A DNA stretch of 13,743 nt from Syntrophales bacterium (GTDB lineage: Bacteria; Desulfobacterota; Syntrophia; Syntrophales; UBA8958). The stretch's first letter is position 1. Each line of letters opens with the position of its first letter. Below the pieces are notes generated by a model. That model made no database searches, was not told the origin of the DNA, and saw only the letters and a list, made by a program, of their open reading frames with translations. The stretch spans positions 1 to 13,743 of the forward strand of contig JALNVY010000039.1 of the NCBI GenBank assembly GCA_023231165.1. The letters run 5' to 3'. A program made the translations under genes and the position numbers. Below, one piece after another: positions 8,112 to 13,688 of this stretch.

Positions 8112-8139
8112 ATTATAGAGAGAATGTCCATTCTGTCAA
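8112..8139 (-). promoter_or_regulatory. Near-consensus sigma-70 promoter for the TPR cassette
   Basis: On the minus strand TTGACA (complement of 8134-8139) and TATAAT (complement of 8112-8117) both match the sigma-70 consensus completely, separated by 16 bases. Transcription would start near 8105, leaving a leader of under 30 bases before ATG 8077. This is the strongest promoter match in the window. Confidence 0.75.
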
Positions 8140-8167
8140 GACAAACCCCTCATGACAAACCCTTCAT
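8140..8167. repeat. Tandem 14-bp repeat abutting the -35 element
   Basis: Two adjacent 14-base copies, 8140-8153 and 8154-8167, have the form GACAAACCCYTCAT and differ at one position. They end directly against the -35 hexamer of the minus-strand promoter. That position suits an activator or a cooperative regulator. The 14-base period is not a whole helical turn, so two equal sites on one face are unlikely. Confidence 0.6.
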
Positions 8168-8228
8168 TAATATACAGTCAATCCCCACAGCCCCGTCATC
8201 AAGACGAATAATAAAATAATACACAATG

Positions 8229-9836
8229 TTATGCTCCCGGTATGTCGTTAACCCGGAAGGCCAGCAGGGTGATATCGTCGAATTGTGGCGCCCCCTGGGC
8301 AAAGGTCTCCACATCTATCAGCAGACAATGGCACATCCGCTCCGGATCCCGATCTTCCTGCCCGGCATTCCAGGCTGCGAGCCTCTCTTCGCTATATAGG
8401 ATTCCGTTCGCCGTCTGGGCCTCCGTAATGCCGTCGGTATAAAAGAGCAGGATATCTCCCGCTTTCATAGCGAGTGGCCATTCATGATAGTCGCTTTCGA
8501 GCAGGGGTCCCACAATCGGATCGGAGGGAAGATCAAGAAACCCGGATGCCTCTTCTGTGCAGAGTAGGGGGGGGTTGTGGCCTCCATTGGCAATGACCAT
8601 TTTTCCCGTCCGCAGGTCATATTCGGCATAGATGACGGTAACGAACATGGTGGCATCGTTATTTGAGGCCAGCATCTGGTTAGTTTTGAAAAGGGTCTTC
8701 GCCGGGCCTCCCCCCTCCATACCATAAACCCTGATTAAGGCCCGGGACATAAACATGAACAGGGCAGCAGGGACGCCTTTACCCGAAACGTCACCGATCA
8801 TGATCCCGAGTTTGTCCGGTCGGATGAAGAAAAAATCATAGAAATCCCCGGCTACCTCTTTTGCTGGAATCATCTTTCCATAGATGTCGAATTCACTGAC
8901 ATCGGGAAATGGTGGGAAAGTATGGGGGATAATAGATTGCTGAATGTCCCGGGCCACCTGCAATTCACTTTCCATCCGTTCCTTGGCCGCGGTAGTTACC
9001 CGCAGATTTTCGATAAAGGCTTTAAGGTCGGCCGACATCTTGTTGAGTACCTCCGCCAGTTCTTCCATTTCATCCCCCGTGGGAATGTGAAGCCTAGCAT
9101 CGAGGTCTCCCGCACCGATCTGACGGGCATGAAGGACGACCTGGCGGATGGGACGGGAAATCCCCCGAGCAATCAATACCGAGACGAGAACCATGATGAT
9201 CGTGGCCAGGAGGGAGGAGAATAGAAAAATGCTGATGGTCGCATCTCTTTCCCTGCCGATAGTTTCCTGGGCATCAATCAGGGGGCGGTAGAATTCATCG
9301 ACATAAACCGTCGCGAAGAGGATACAGGCCGCCCCCCTCACGGGCACACCCACAAAAAATTTTTCTCGGATGGAACCGTCCTTTTCCTCCCAAAGGTAAT
9401 ATTGACCAACCGATTGGCCGGTCAGATTCTTTTGAATCGCCTCCCAGAGGGAAGGAAGTTTATAACGAAAATCAGATAACCTTTTCCCCTCGATATCGGG
9501 ATCGGGATGAAAGAGATACCTGCCGTCCCCCTGTCCCACGCCGTCATGGAGGCCGCTGTATCCCGTACTCTGGATCTTCTGCACGATAATCTTCCTTAGT
9601 TTCTGGTCTTTAGGATCCAGGGGGTGGTTCTGAAGGTAAATCTCCACTTGTCCCGCCAAGTCATGGGCTTTTTCCCCGAGAAACTTTTCCAGACCTCGGC
9701 GGATCGTTGTTTTCATTTTATCGGCATTGTCCGTAGCATTCTCGGTTATCCTGACCACACCGATAACGGAAAAGATTGCCGAGAAAAGAATGGCCAAGGC
9801 GCCATAGACAAGAATCAGTTTGGTACGAATGGTCAT
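8229..9836 (-). CDS. Cache-HAMP sensor with PP2C/SpoIIE serine phosphatase domain (RsbU-like)
   Basis: The 535-residue protein has TM1 at 7-29 and a periplasmic sensor of about 170 residues. The sensor contains GRYLFHPDPDIEGKRLSDF and GVPVRGAACILFATVYVDEF, typical of Cache folds. TM2 lies at 199-223, then HAMP at 224-277, a coiled linker (ELQVARDIQQSIIP) and a PP2C-type phosphatase from about 306. Metal-binding acidic residues are visible: Asp331 in AGDFYD, Asp349 in GDVSGKG, Asp468 in YTDG and Asp520-Asp521 in FDDIT. Such proteins sense a small ligand and dephosphorylate an anti-sigma antagonist (STAS protein) or similar partner. No STAS or anti-sigma gene adjoins it, so its partner must be elsewhere. 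The start has AGGA about eleven bases upstream. It is divergent from the double-hotdog gene. Confidence 0.93.
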   Translation of the reverse strand: MTIRTKLILVYGALAILFSAIFSVIGVVRITENATDNADKMKTTIRRGLEKFLGEKAHDLAGQVEIYLQNHPLDPKDQKLRKIIVQKIQSTGYSGLHDGVGQGDGRYLFHPDPDIEGKRLSDFRYKLPSLWEAIQKNLTGQSVGQYYLWEEKDGSIREKFFVGVPVRGAACILFATVYVDEFYRPLIDAQETIGRERDATISIFLFSSLLATIIMVLVSVLIARGISRPIRQVVLHARQIGAGDLDARLHIPTGDEMEELAEVLNKMSADLKAFIENLRVTTAAKERMESELQVARDIQQSIIPHTFPPFPDVSEFDIYGKMIPAKEVAGDFYDFFFIRPDKLGIMIGDVSGKGVPAALFMFMSRALIRVYGMEGGGPAKTLFKTNQMLASNNDATMFVTVIYAEYDLRTGKMVIANGGHNPPLLCTEEASGFLDLPSDPIVGPLLESDYHEWPLAMKAGDILLFYTDGITEAQTANGILYSEERLAAWNAGQEDRDPERMCHCLLIDVETFAQGAPQFDDITLLAFRVNDIPGA

Positions 9837-9862
9837 GAATTTAACTATCCTGTCACTATTTG

Positions 9863-9911
9863 TTGATGATGCTTTTATTGAGAAGATATGCTAATTATAG
9901 ATTGAGGTCAA
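9863..9911. promoter_or_regulatory. Possible overlapping divergent promoters between the phosphatase and double-hotdog genes
   Basis: The 88-base gap between divergent genes must hold both promoters. On the plus strand TTGATG 9863-9868 and TATGCT 9887-9892 are 18 bases apart. On the minus strand TTGACC (complement of 9906-9911) and TATCTT (complement of 9883-9888) are 17 apart. The two -10 regions overlap, so the promoters would compete. All hexamers are imperfect, so this is tentative. Confidence 0.35.
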
Positions 9912-9924
9912 GAAGGGAAAGGAC

Positions 9925-10947
9925 ATGGATACATTGACGGTAATTAAGCAATTAAAACATATTGATCAGTGTGATGCGACCCAAAAACCTGATAATTTTA
10001 TTCATTCGTTCCTGTTCGGCAATGCATGTATTACGCAGGACGATCAGGGGGTAAGGTCCCGCCTGAAGATGACCCACAGCACAGAGGGATGGATAGGCAT
10101 CCCCCATGGCGGCATCGGCATGGGCATCCTGATGGAGCTGGCGCTCCACATGAGAAGTGCCGGATTACACTCTGTTAACCAGTATCCGTTCAATGTCGAA
10201 TATCGCCTGGGGGGAGCGAGTCTCCGTATCGGCGATGTCGTGGAGGCGGCCGTAATTCGCAACGAAGACGGTTTATCCGGGCGAATCTTGCAGGAGGGTG
10301 AAGACAATCCCTATCTACTAGCCAATATCCACTATGGAAAGGAAGGCCCCCATAATAAGGCCCAATTTCAGGCTTCCCTCCCCGTCCGCTATGAAGATAT
10401 TGAAAACCGGTTGCTGCCGCTACCCTATTACCGCAACTGCTTCGTCTGCGGGGTAGAGAGAGAAGAACCGGGACTGCGGCGGCGCTTTTATTTCGTTGAC
10501 GGCGAGGGCGCGGAAAAGATTGTTGTCTCCATTGCCGGTTTTGATGAAGATGATATGCAAAGCTTCAATAGGTTCCAGAGGGATGGAATCTTCCATTCTT
10601 TGCCGATACTGGCCCTCATCGACGAGACATTGGGTTTGGCAGCCTTCATGGTATCTGCCAGTGGCGGCGTGACAGTTCGGATTGATTACACCTTCTATCG
10701 TGATATCCAGGTCGGGGAGAGACTGCTTTTCTTCGGACGAGGAGGTAAGCTGAGGGGGAAAACACCGTCACGGATGATGTGCTGGGCCTCCGGTGGCGCC
10801 GCTGCGATTCAAGATGACGGGATGCTGGAGCCTGTGGTTTCCGCCTCCGGCCAATGGTTGGGCGTGCCGGCCCTGACCCGGCAGATGCGGGAGGCGCTGA
10901 TTCCCGAGGAACTGAACCGGCGCGCCTTCGATCTTGCGGGAAGCTGA
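9925..10947 (+). CDS. Tandem double-hotdog, PaaI/thioesterase-like protein
   Basis: The 340-residue protein appears to be two hotdog domains in series. Domain 1 (about 30-140) carries IPHGGIGMGILMELAL, with the HGG of PaaI-type thioesterases at 61-63 and Glu71 on the following helix. Domain 2 (about 168-318) opens with CFVCG at 172-176 and EPGLRRRFY, which resembles the 'CFGCG-NPxGL' opening of PaaI-like proteins. It carries ALIDETLG at 230-237, the usual acidic helix, but no HGG. This could be one composite active site or one catalytic and one structural half. The likely substrate class is acyl-CoA or another acyl thioester. That is inferred from the fold, not shown. The start has AAGGA 9919-9923 very close upstream. 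It is divergent from the sensor phosphatase, and no fatty-acid genes are nearby. Confidence 0.75.
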   Translation: MDTLTVIKQLKHIDQCDATQKPDNFIHSFLFGNACITQDDQGVRSRLKMTHSTEGWIGIPHGGIGMGILMELALHMRSAGLHSVNQYPFNVEYRLGGASLRIGDVVEAAVIRNEDGLSGRILQEGEDNPYLLANIHYGKEGPHNKAQFQASLPVRYEDIENRLLPLPYYRNCFVCGVEREEPGLRRRFYFVDGEGAEKIVVSIAGFDEDDMQSFNRFQRDGIFHSLPILALIDETLGLAAFMVSASGGVTVRIDYTFYRDIQVGERLLFFGRGGKLRGKTPSRMMCWASGGAAAIQDDGMLEPVVSASGQWLGVPALTRQMREALIPEELNRRAFDLAGS

Positions 10948-11031
10948 AACCCTAAAAAGTAAGGATATCATCACTTTTGTCGATACTCTGGAACCCCTCC
11001 TTCTTGCAGTCAATCAAAGATGGATCAGGGC

Positions 11032-11074
11032 GTGGGGAAGCGGGCTTAGAAATTCCTTAAACCCGCTTCCCCAC
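11032..11074. terminator. Long perfect hairpin between convergent genes, no T-tract
   Basis: Arms 11032-11044 and 11062-11074 are perfectly complementary over 13 bases (GTGGGGAAGCGGG). After one mismatch three more pairs close a loop of about nine bases. It lies in the 147-base gap between the convergent double-hotdog and rhodanese genes, where a bidirectional terminator is expected. No run of T follows on either strand, so it may be a 3'-end processing or stability hairpin rather than an intrinsic terminator. Confidence 0.55.
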
Positions 11075-11094
11075 CTTAGAGCTTGTCCGTAATA

Positions 11095-12006
11095 TTACAT
11101 TTCCGCCGGAAGACTTAGATCCTTCATCCAGTCTTGGGATGAACCATCATAAACCTTCACATCCTTGTAACCAAAGAGTTCGGTCATCAAGAACGACCAG
11201 GCGGTGCAGAATTTCCCTGTATCGCAATAGGTGATGATTTCCTTAGCTTTGTCATTGCCGATCTTTCCGGTAATGAGGGCTGCAAGCTCGTCAGAACTCT
11301 TGAAGGTTCCATCGGCGTTATACGCCTGTGATGTCGGCAGATTGACGGCTCCGGGAAGATGGCCCATTCTCTCGACAAAGGGAAGCTTCTTCCTTCCTGC
11401 GTAAAAGTCCGGTTCTCTGACATCCACCAGCGTCGCCTTGCCGAGGCGACTCTTTACGTAGTCCTTATTTACAAACAGATTCTTGTTCAATTTTCCTTTG
11501 AAGGCTTTGGCCTTAGCCTTGACTGCGTCCGTACTCAGAGACTTTCCGTCCTTAACCCATTTGTTTTGACCGCCGTCAAGGAGGGCGACATTATCCACCC
11601 CCAGGTACTTGAGAGTCCAGGCCACCCGGGTAAGATCGACGCGATCCGTGGGGGCGTCCATTTTGCCGACGACCACGACAATGGAGTCTTTCCCAATTCC
11701 CGCATTCCCGGCTACTTCTATGAGATCGTCAGCGGCGGGTAGTTCGTTGAGGAGATCTCCCTTTTTGATGGCCCAGGTTCCGTAGAATACATTGACCGCT
11801 CCGGGGATATGACCAGCTTTGTATTCCTCCACTTTTCTTACATCAAGAACGACAAGCCGCGGGTTGGCCGAATTCACCTGCACCCATTCCGTAGAGACGA
11901 TGGGCGTTACGTCTCTGGCCCCCGCCGCCAAGGGTATGGCCATGATGAATACCATCAGGGCGATGAGATATAACACCTGTTTTCTCTTGAAAATATTTGC
12001 CTTCAT
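11095..12006 (-). CDS. Exported two-domain rhodanese (thiosulfate/3-mercaptopyruvate sulfurtransferase-like)
   Basis: The 303-residue protein has a signal peptide (basic start, hydrophobic 11-28, cleavage probably after AGA at 28-30), so it acts in the periplasm. Two rhodanese domains follow. The N-terminal one, about 33-155, has VVLDVRKVEEYKAGHIPGA but no Cys in its active-loop position (VVVVGKMDAP) and is probably structural. The C-terminal one, about 178-300, has LVDVREPDFY, GHLPGAVNLP and the loop ITYCDTGKFC. In that loop Cys261 is the catalytic sulfur carrier and Cys267 is an extra thiol. It should transfer sulfane sulfur between a donor and a thiol or cyanide acceptor. AGGAG is six bases before the ATG. 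A matching promoter lies at 12046-12074. The in vivo donor cannot be inferred. Confidence 0.92.
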   Translation of the reverse strand: MKANIFKRKQVLYLIALMVFIMAIPLAAGARDVTPIVSTEWVQVNSANPRLVVLDVRKVEEYKAGHIPGAVNVFYGTWAIKKGDLLNELPAADDLIEVAGNAGIGKDSIVVVVGKMDAPTDRVDLTRVAWTLKYLGVDNVALLDGGQNKWVKDGKSLSTDAVKAKAKAFKGKLNKNLFVNKDYVKSRLGKATLVDVREPDFYAGRKKLPFVERMGHLPGAVNLPTSQAYNADGTFKSSDELAALITGKIGNDKAKEIITYCDTGKFCTAWSFLMTELFGYKDVKVYDGSSQDWMKDLSLPAEM

Positions 12007-12045
12007 TTCTTTCTCCTCTCTTTCTTAGTTTTTTTACCTTACTTT

Positions 12046-12074
12046 ATTATAAACACATCTTTCACATTTGTCAT
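12046..12074 (-). promoter_or_regulatory. Sigma-70 promoter of the rhodanese gene
   Basis: On the minus strand ATGACA (complement of 12069-12074, five of six) and TATAAT (complement of 12046-12051, six of six) are 17 bases apart. Transcription would begin near 12039, about 33 bases before the ATG at 12006. Confidence 0.65.
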
Positions 12075-12083
12075 TGATGTGAA
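12061..12083. promoter_or_regulatory. Inverted repeat over the -35 of the rhodanese promoter (operator candidate)
   Basis: TTCACAT at 12061-12067 and ATGTGAA at 12077-12083 are perfect seven-base inverted arms around a nine-base centre that contains the -35 hexamer. A dimeric regulator here would occlude RNA polymerase. The half-sites are the inverse orientation of a CRP site, so CRP is not implied. Confidence 0.4.
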
Positions 12084-12193
12084 GCAAAATAAAATAAAAA
12101 AATAATGCTTGCATTTTCATAAAGGATGATTTAGTATGCTGGCAAGTTGATGTGCAGTACGTGTTTGTTGTTACTGAGTTACAAGGAAAGTCG

Positions 12194-12231
12194 ACCGCAC
12201 AGACCACAGAAATGGAAAGTGCGGTTTTTTT
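12194..12231 (+). terminator. Hairpin with T7 tail in the csp leader (terminator or attenuator-like)
   Basis: ACCGCAC 12194-12200 pairs with GTGCGGT 12219-12225 around an 18-base loop, and T runs from 12225 to 12231. This is the structure of an intrinsic terminator, though the loop is large. No gene lies just upstream on this strand. It would therefore end either a short independent RNA or a premature csp transcript. Confidence 0.5.
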
Positions 12232-12252
12232 GTTTGCACAAACAGTCTGCCA

Positions 12253-12296
12253 GCCGAATAGTTCGGCAAAATTTAAAACGGTTCCATAGAGGAACC
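12253..12296 (+). promoter_or_regulatory. Two consecutive short hairpins before the csp Shine-Dalgarno
   Basis: GCCGAA 12253-12258 pairs with TTCGGC 12262-12267 across a three-base loop. GGTTCC 12280-12285 pairs with GGAACC 12291-12296 across a five-base loop. An A/T-rich linker separates them, and the ribosome site AAGGAG follows at 12305-12310. Structured leaders are well known for cold-shock mRNAs. A role here is inferred. Confidence 0.5.
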
Positions 12297-12318
12297 CCAT
12301 AAAAAAGGAGAAGTAGAG

Positions 12319-12519
12319 ATGTCAGAAGGAACAGTTAAGTGGTTTAATGATTCAAAGGGATTTGGTTTTATCGAGCAGGACGGCGGCAAGGACGTTTTCG
12401 TGCATCATTCAGCAATCCAGGCAGATGGTTTCAAATCATTGGCTGAAGGTGATCGGGTAAGCTTCGAGGTTGTTGCCGGTCCCAAAGGTCCAGCTGCGGA
12501 GAAGGTTCGCAAGCTGTAA
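12319..12519 (+). CDS. csp: CspA-family cold-shock protein
   Basis: The 66-residue protein is a single cold-shock domain, close to the usual 65-70. It carries RNP1 at 13-18 (KGFGFI) and RNP2 at 26-31 (VFVHHS), plus the N-terminal GTVKWFN and the C-terminal EGDRVSFEV pattern. It binds single-stranded RNA and DNA and acts as an RNA chaperone that keeps mRNA unfolded. AAGGAG at 12305-12310 lies eight bases before the ATG. The gene is monocistronic, with a structured leader upstream and a strong terminator directly downstream. Which paralogue it is cannot be told. Not all CspA-family genes are cold-induced, so induction is not claimed. Confidence 0.97.
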   Translation: MSEGTVKWFNDSKGFGFIEQDGGKDVFVHHSAIQADGFKSLAEGDRVSFEVVAGPKGPAAEKVRKL

Positions 12520-12541
12520 GAACGATGCTTCATTTTACATT

Positions 12542-12575
12542 AAAAGCTCCCCCTGTAATGGGGGGAGCTTTTTTT
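12542..12575 (+). terminator. Intrinsic terminator of csp
   Basis: AGCTCCCCC 12545-12553 pairs perfectly with the GGGGGAGCT arm at 12561-12569. A-T pairs extend the stem, and the loop is seven bases (12554-12560). A run of T follows to 12575. It begins about 22 bases after the csp stop codon. This is a textbook rho-independent terminator. Confidence 0.9.
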
Positions 12576-12637
12576 ATGTAAGTTCTTTTACCTTAAGCGG
12601 TGTCAATTGCAGTGAGAACAAACTCGCAATATTAAGG

Positions 12638-12666
12638 TTGACTATTGGTTTCTTATTGGGTATAGA
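12638..12666 (+). promoter_or_regulatory. Candidate sigma-70 promoter with no gene directly downstream
   Basis: TTGACT at 12638-12643 and TATAGA at 12661-12666 each match five of six consensus positions and have the optimal 17-base spacer. Transcription would start near 12673, about 340 bases before the lytic transglycosylase ATG. It follows the csp terminator, so it is not part of the csp unit. Confidence 0.5.
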
Positions 12667-12681
12667 GTAACTGTTATTTGC

Positions 12682-12697
12682 ATCAATAAGTATTGAT
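12682..12697. promoter_or_regulatory. 16-bp inverted repeat just after the orphan promoter (operator or 5' hairpin)
   Basis: ATCAATA 12682-12688 and TATTGAT 12691-12697 are perfect seven-base arms around AG. The repeat lies about ten bases after the predicted start of the 12638-12666 promoter, a common repressor position. The two-base centre makes it more likely a DNA operator than a stable RNA hairpin. Confidence 0.4.
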
Positions 12698-12968
12698 AGT
12701 CGCATAGAGTATTAACCATGATGTCGTCCGGAGGACAAAGATTTAGAACATGAAAAACAAAATATTCTTGTTGCGTTAGATGGGTTTTCCTTTTATCCAA
12801 ACGCTTTTCTCCATTTTGCACGCCCGCTTTCTTTCCTGATCCAATCCAAATCTTCTTTTTCCCAGGAGTGAGAATATATGCCCTTGAGATTCGGCTGGCA
12901 CATGGAGGCATAAAAAAACTGCTAAGAATAAGTTATATCAAGCACTTATTAATGATGTTTATTTTCGG

Positions 12969-12989
12969 TTTCATGCATTTTGTATGAAA
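12969..12989. promoter_or_regulatory. Imperfect palindrome upstream of the lytic transglycosylase gene
   Basis: TTTCAT at 12969-12974 and ATGAAA at 12984-12989 are perfect arms. The inner positions also pair except for one G-T wobble and the short centre. It ends 11 bases before the Shine-Dalgarno, so it could be an operator or a leader hairpin that controls access to the ribosome site. Confidence 0.35.
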
Positions 12990-13000
12990 TTAATGGATAT

Positions 13001-13007
13001 AGGAGGT
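13001..13007 (+). promoter_or_regulatory. Strong ribosome binding site fixing the transglycosylase start
   Basis: AGGAGGT is a full match to the anti-Shine-Dalgarno, six bases before ATG 13014. It decides the start there rather than at the in-frame ATG 12984, which lies inside the palindrome upstream. Confidence 0.85.
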
Positions 13008-13013
13008 GCGAAA

Positions 13014-13688
13014 ATGTCACATATTATATTCTGGAAGCAATCCATTGAGAAAAAAAAATGGATTGGGATATCGCTGATGGTTCTTGCTTTATCGGTTCTT
13101 GTCATTGGAATTCTCTTCCGTCAGGCAGTGGCGGATATTAAGATCAATTTGCAGGAAGTGATAGCAGTACCTGGGATTATGGAACAATATGAGCACTACA
13201 AAACGAAGGAGGAAATTTATAAGGTTCTTCGCAATAGTGGCATTGAACTTGGAGATGCAATGGAAGTTGCCAAGGCCGTTATTGAACAGTCGGAAAAAAC
13301 CAACATTCCGGTGACCATTTTTCTTGCGATTATGAAGAAAGAAAGCAATTTCTCCGTCGCCGCCCGATCACCAGTCAATGCCATGGGGATCATGCAGATT
13401 CATCCCATCACGTGGGATGCTTATGCCAAGAAACTTAATCTTCAGGGGTCCAGAAAAAAGGCGTTTGATCCTTCCTTGAATATCATGGTTTCCGCTGCTA
13501 TTTTAAGTGACCTTTTGGATTGCTACAGGAAGCAGGGTTACCAAGATCCACTCCTCTGGGATTATGTACTGTCCGCATACTATGCAGGGGTCGGGTCCGT
13601 CAGGGGGGGGTTAAATGAAAACCACAGGCAATATGTTAAAAGAGTCAGGAAATACGTCCGTGAGATGAGTGAAACCATCGACAGTTAA
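13014..13688 (+). CDS. Membrane-anchored lytic transglycosylase, SLT domain
   Basis: The 224-residue protein has a short basic N-terminus and one hydrophobic helix at about 17-36, acting as an uncleaved anchor or signal peptide. A Slt-type catalytic domain spans about 85-215. Visible motifs are MKKESNF, with the catalytic Glu110 followed by Ser111 (the ES motif), NAMGIMQIHP at 122-131 (family GLMQ) and LSAYYAGVGSV at 186-196 (family AYNAG, here with Tyr for Asn). It should cleave the MurNAc-GlcNAc bond of peptidoglycan in the periplasm, forming anhydroMurNAc. It stands alone, with 55 bases remaining to the window edge. Its composition appears more AT-rich than the transport genes, and it could serve cell-wall turnover or local wall opening for an envelope machine. 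No secretion-system genes are seen beside it. Confidence 0.92.
   Translation: MSHIIFWKQSIEKKKWIGISLMVLALSVLVIGILFRQAVADIKINLQEVIAVPGIMEQYEHYKTKEEIYKVLRNSGIELGDAMEVAKAVIEQSEKTNIPVTIFLAIMKKESNFSVAARSPVNAMGIMQIHPITWDAYAKKLNLQGSRKKAFDPSLNIMVSAAILSDLLDCYRKQGYQDPLLWDYVLSAYYAGVGSVRGGLNENHRQYVKRVRKYVREMSETIDS

Larger units (their letters stand above)
12576..13013. other. Gene-poor interval of about 440 bases between csp and the lytic transglycosylase gene
   Basis: No frame here has a convincing start, ribosome site and coding style. The longest frame, on the minus strand 12911-12642 (89 residues), lacks a Shine-Dalgarno and has no recognisable motif. The interval is AT-rich. It does hold a good plus-strand promoter (12638-12666), a 16-bp inverted repeat (12682-12697) and a 21-bp imperfect palindrome (12969-12989). 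It may therefore contain an untranslated RNA, a long leader or a decayed gene. Confidence 0.5.

Noticed and set aside
8131..8131. Upstream ATG as start of the TPR protein
   Set aside because: This codon is inside the spacer of the consensus promoter, so it would not be in the transcript. ATG 8077 has the G-rich ribosome site.
12231..12244. TGTTTG/CAAACA inverted arms right after the T7 tail
   Set aside because: The arms are only six A/T-rich bases with a two-base centre and overlap the T-tract. Chance is likely in this AT-rich leader.
12034..12300. 88-codon minus-strand frame upstream of csp
   Set aside because: It covers the rhodanese promoter and the csp leader hairpins, has no ribosome site and no coding style.
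12642..12911. 89-codon minus-strand frame between csp and the transglycosylase
   Set aside because: It has no Shine-Dalgarno and no recognisable motif. An alternative frame on the same strand (SHSWEKEDLDWIRKESG) looks slightly protein-like but soon hits a stop, so at most it is a decayed fragment.
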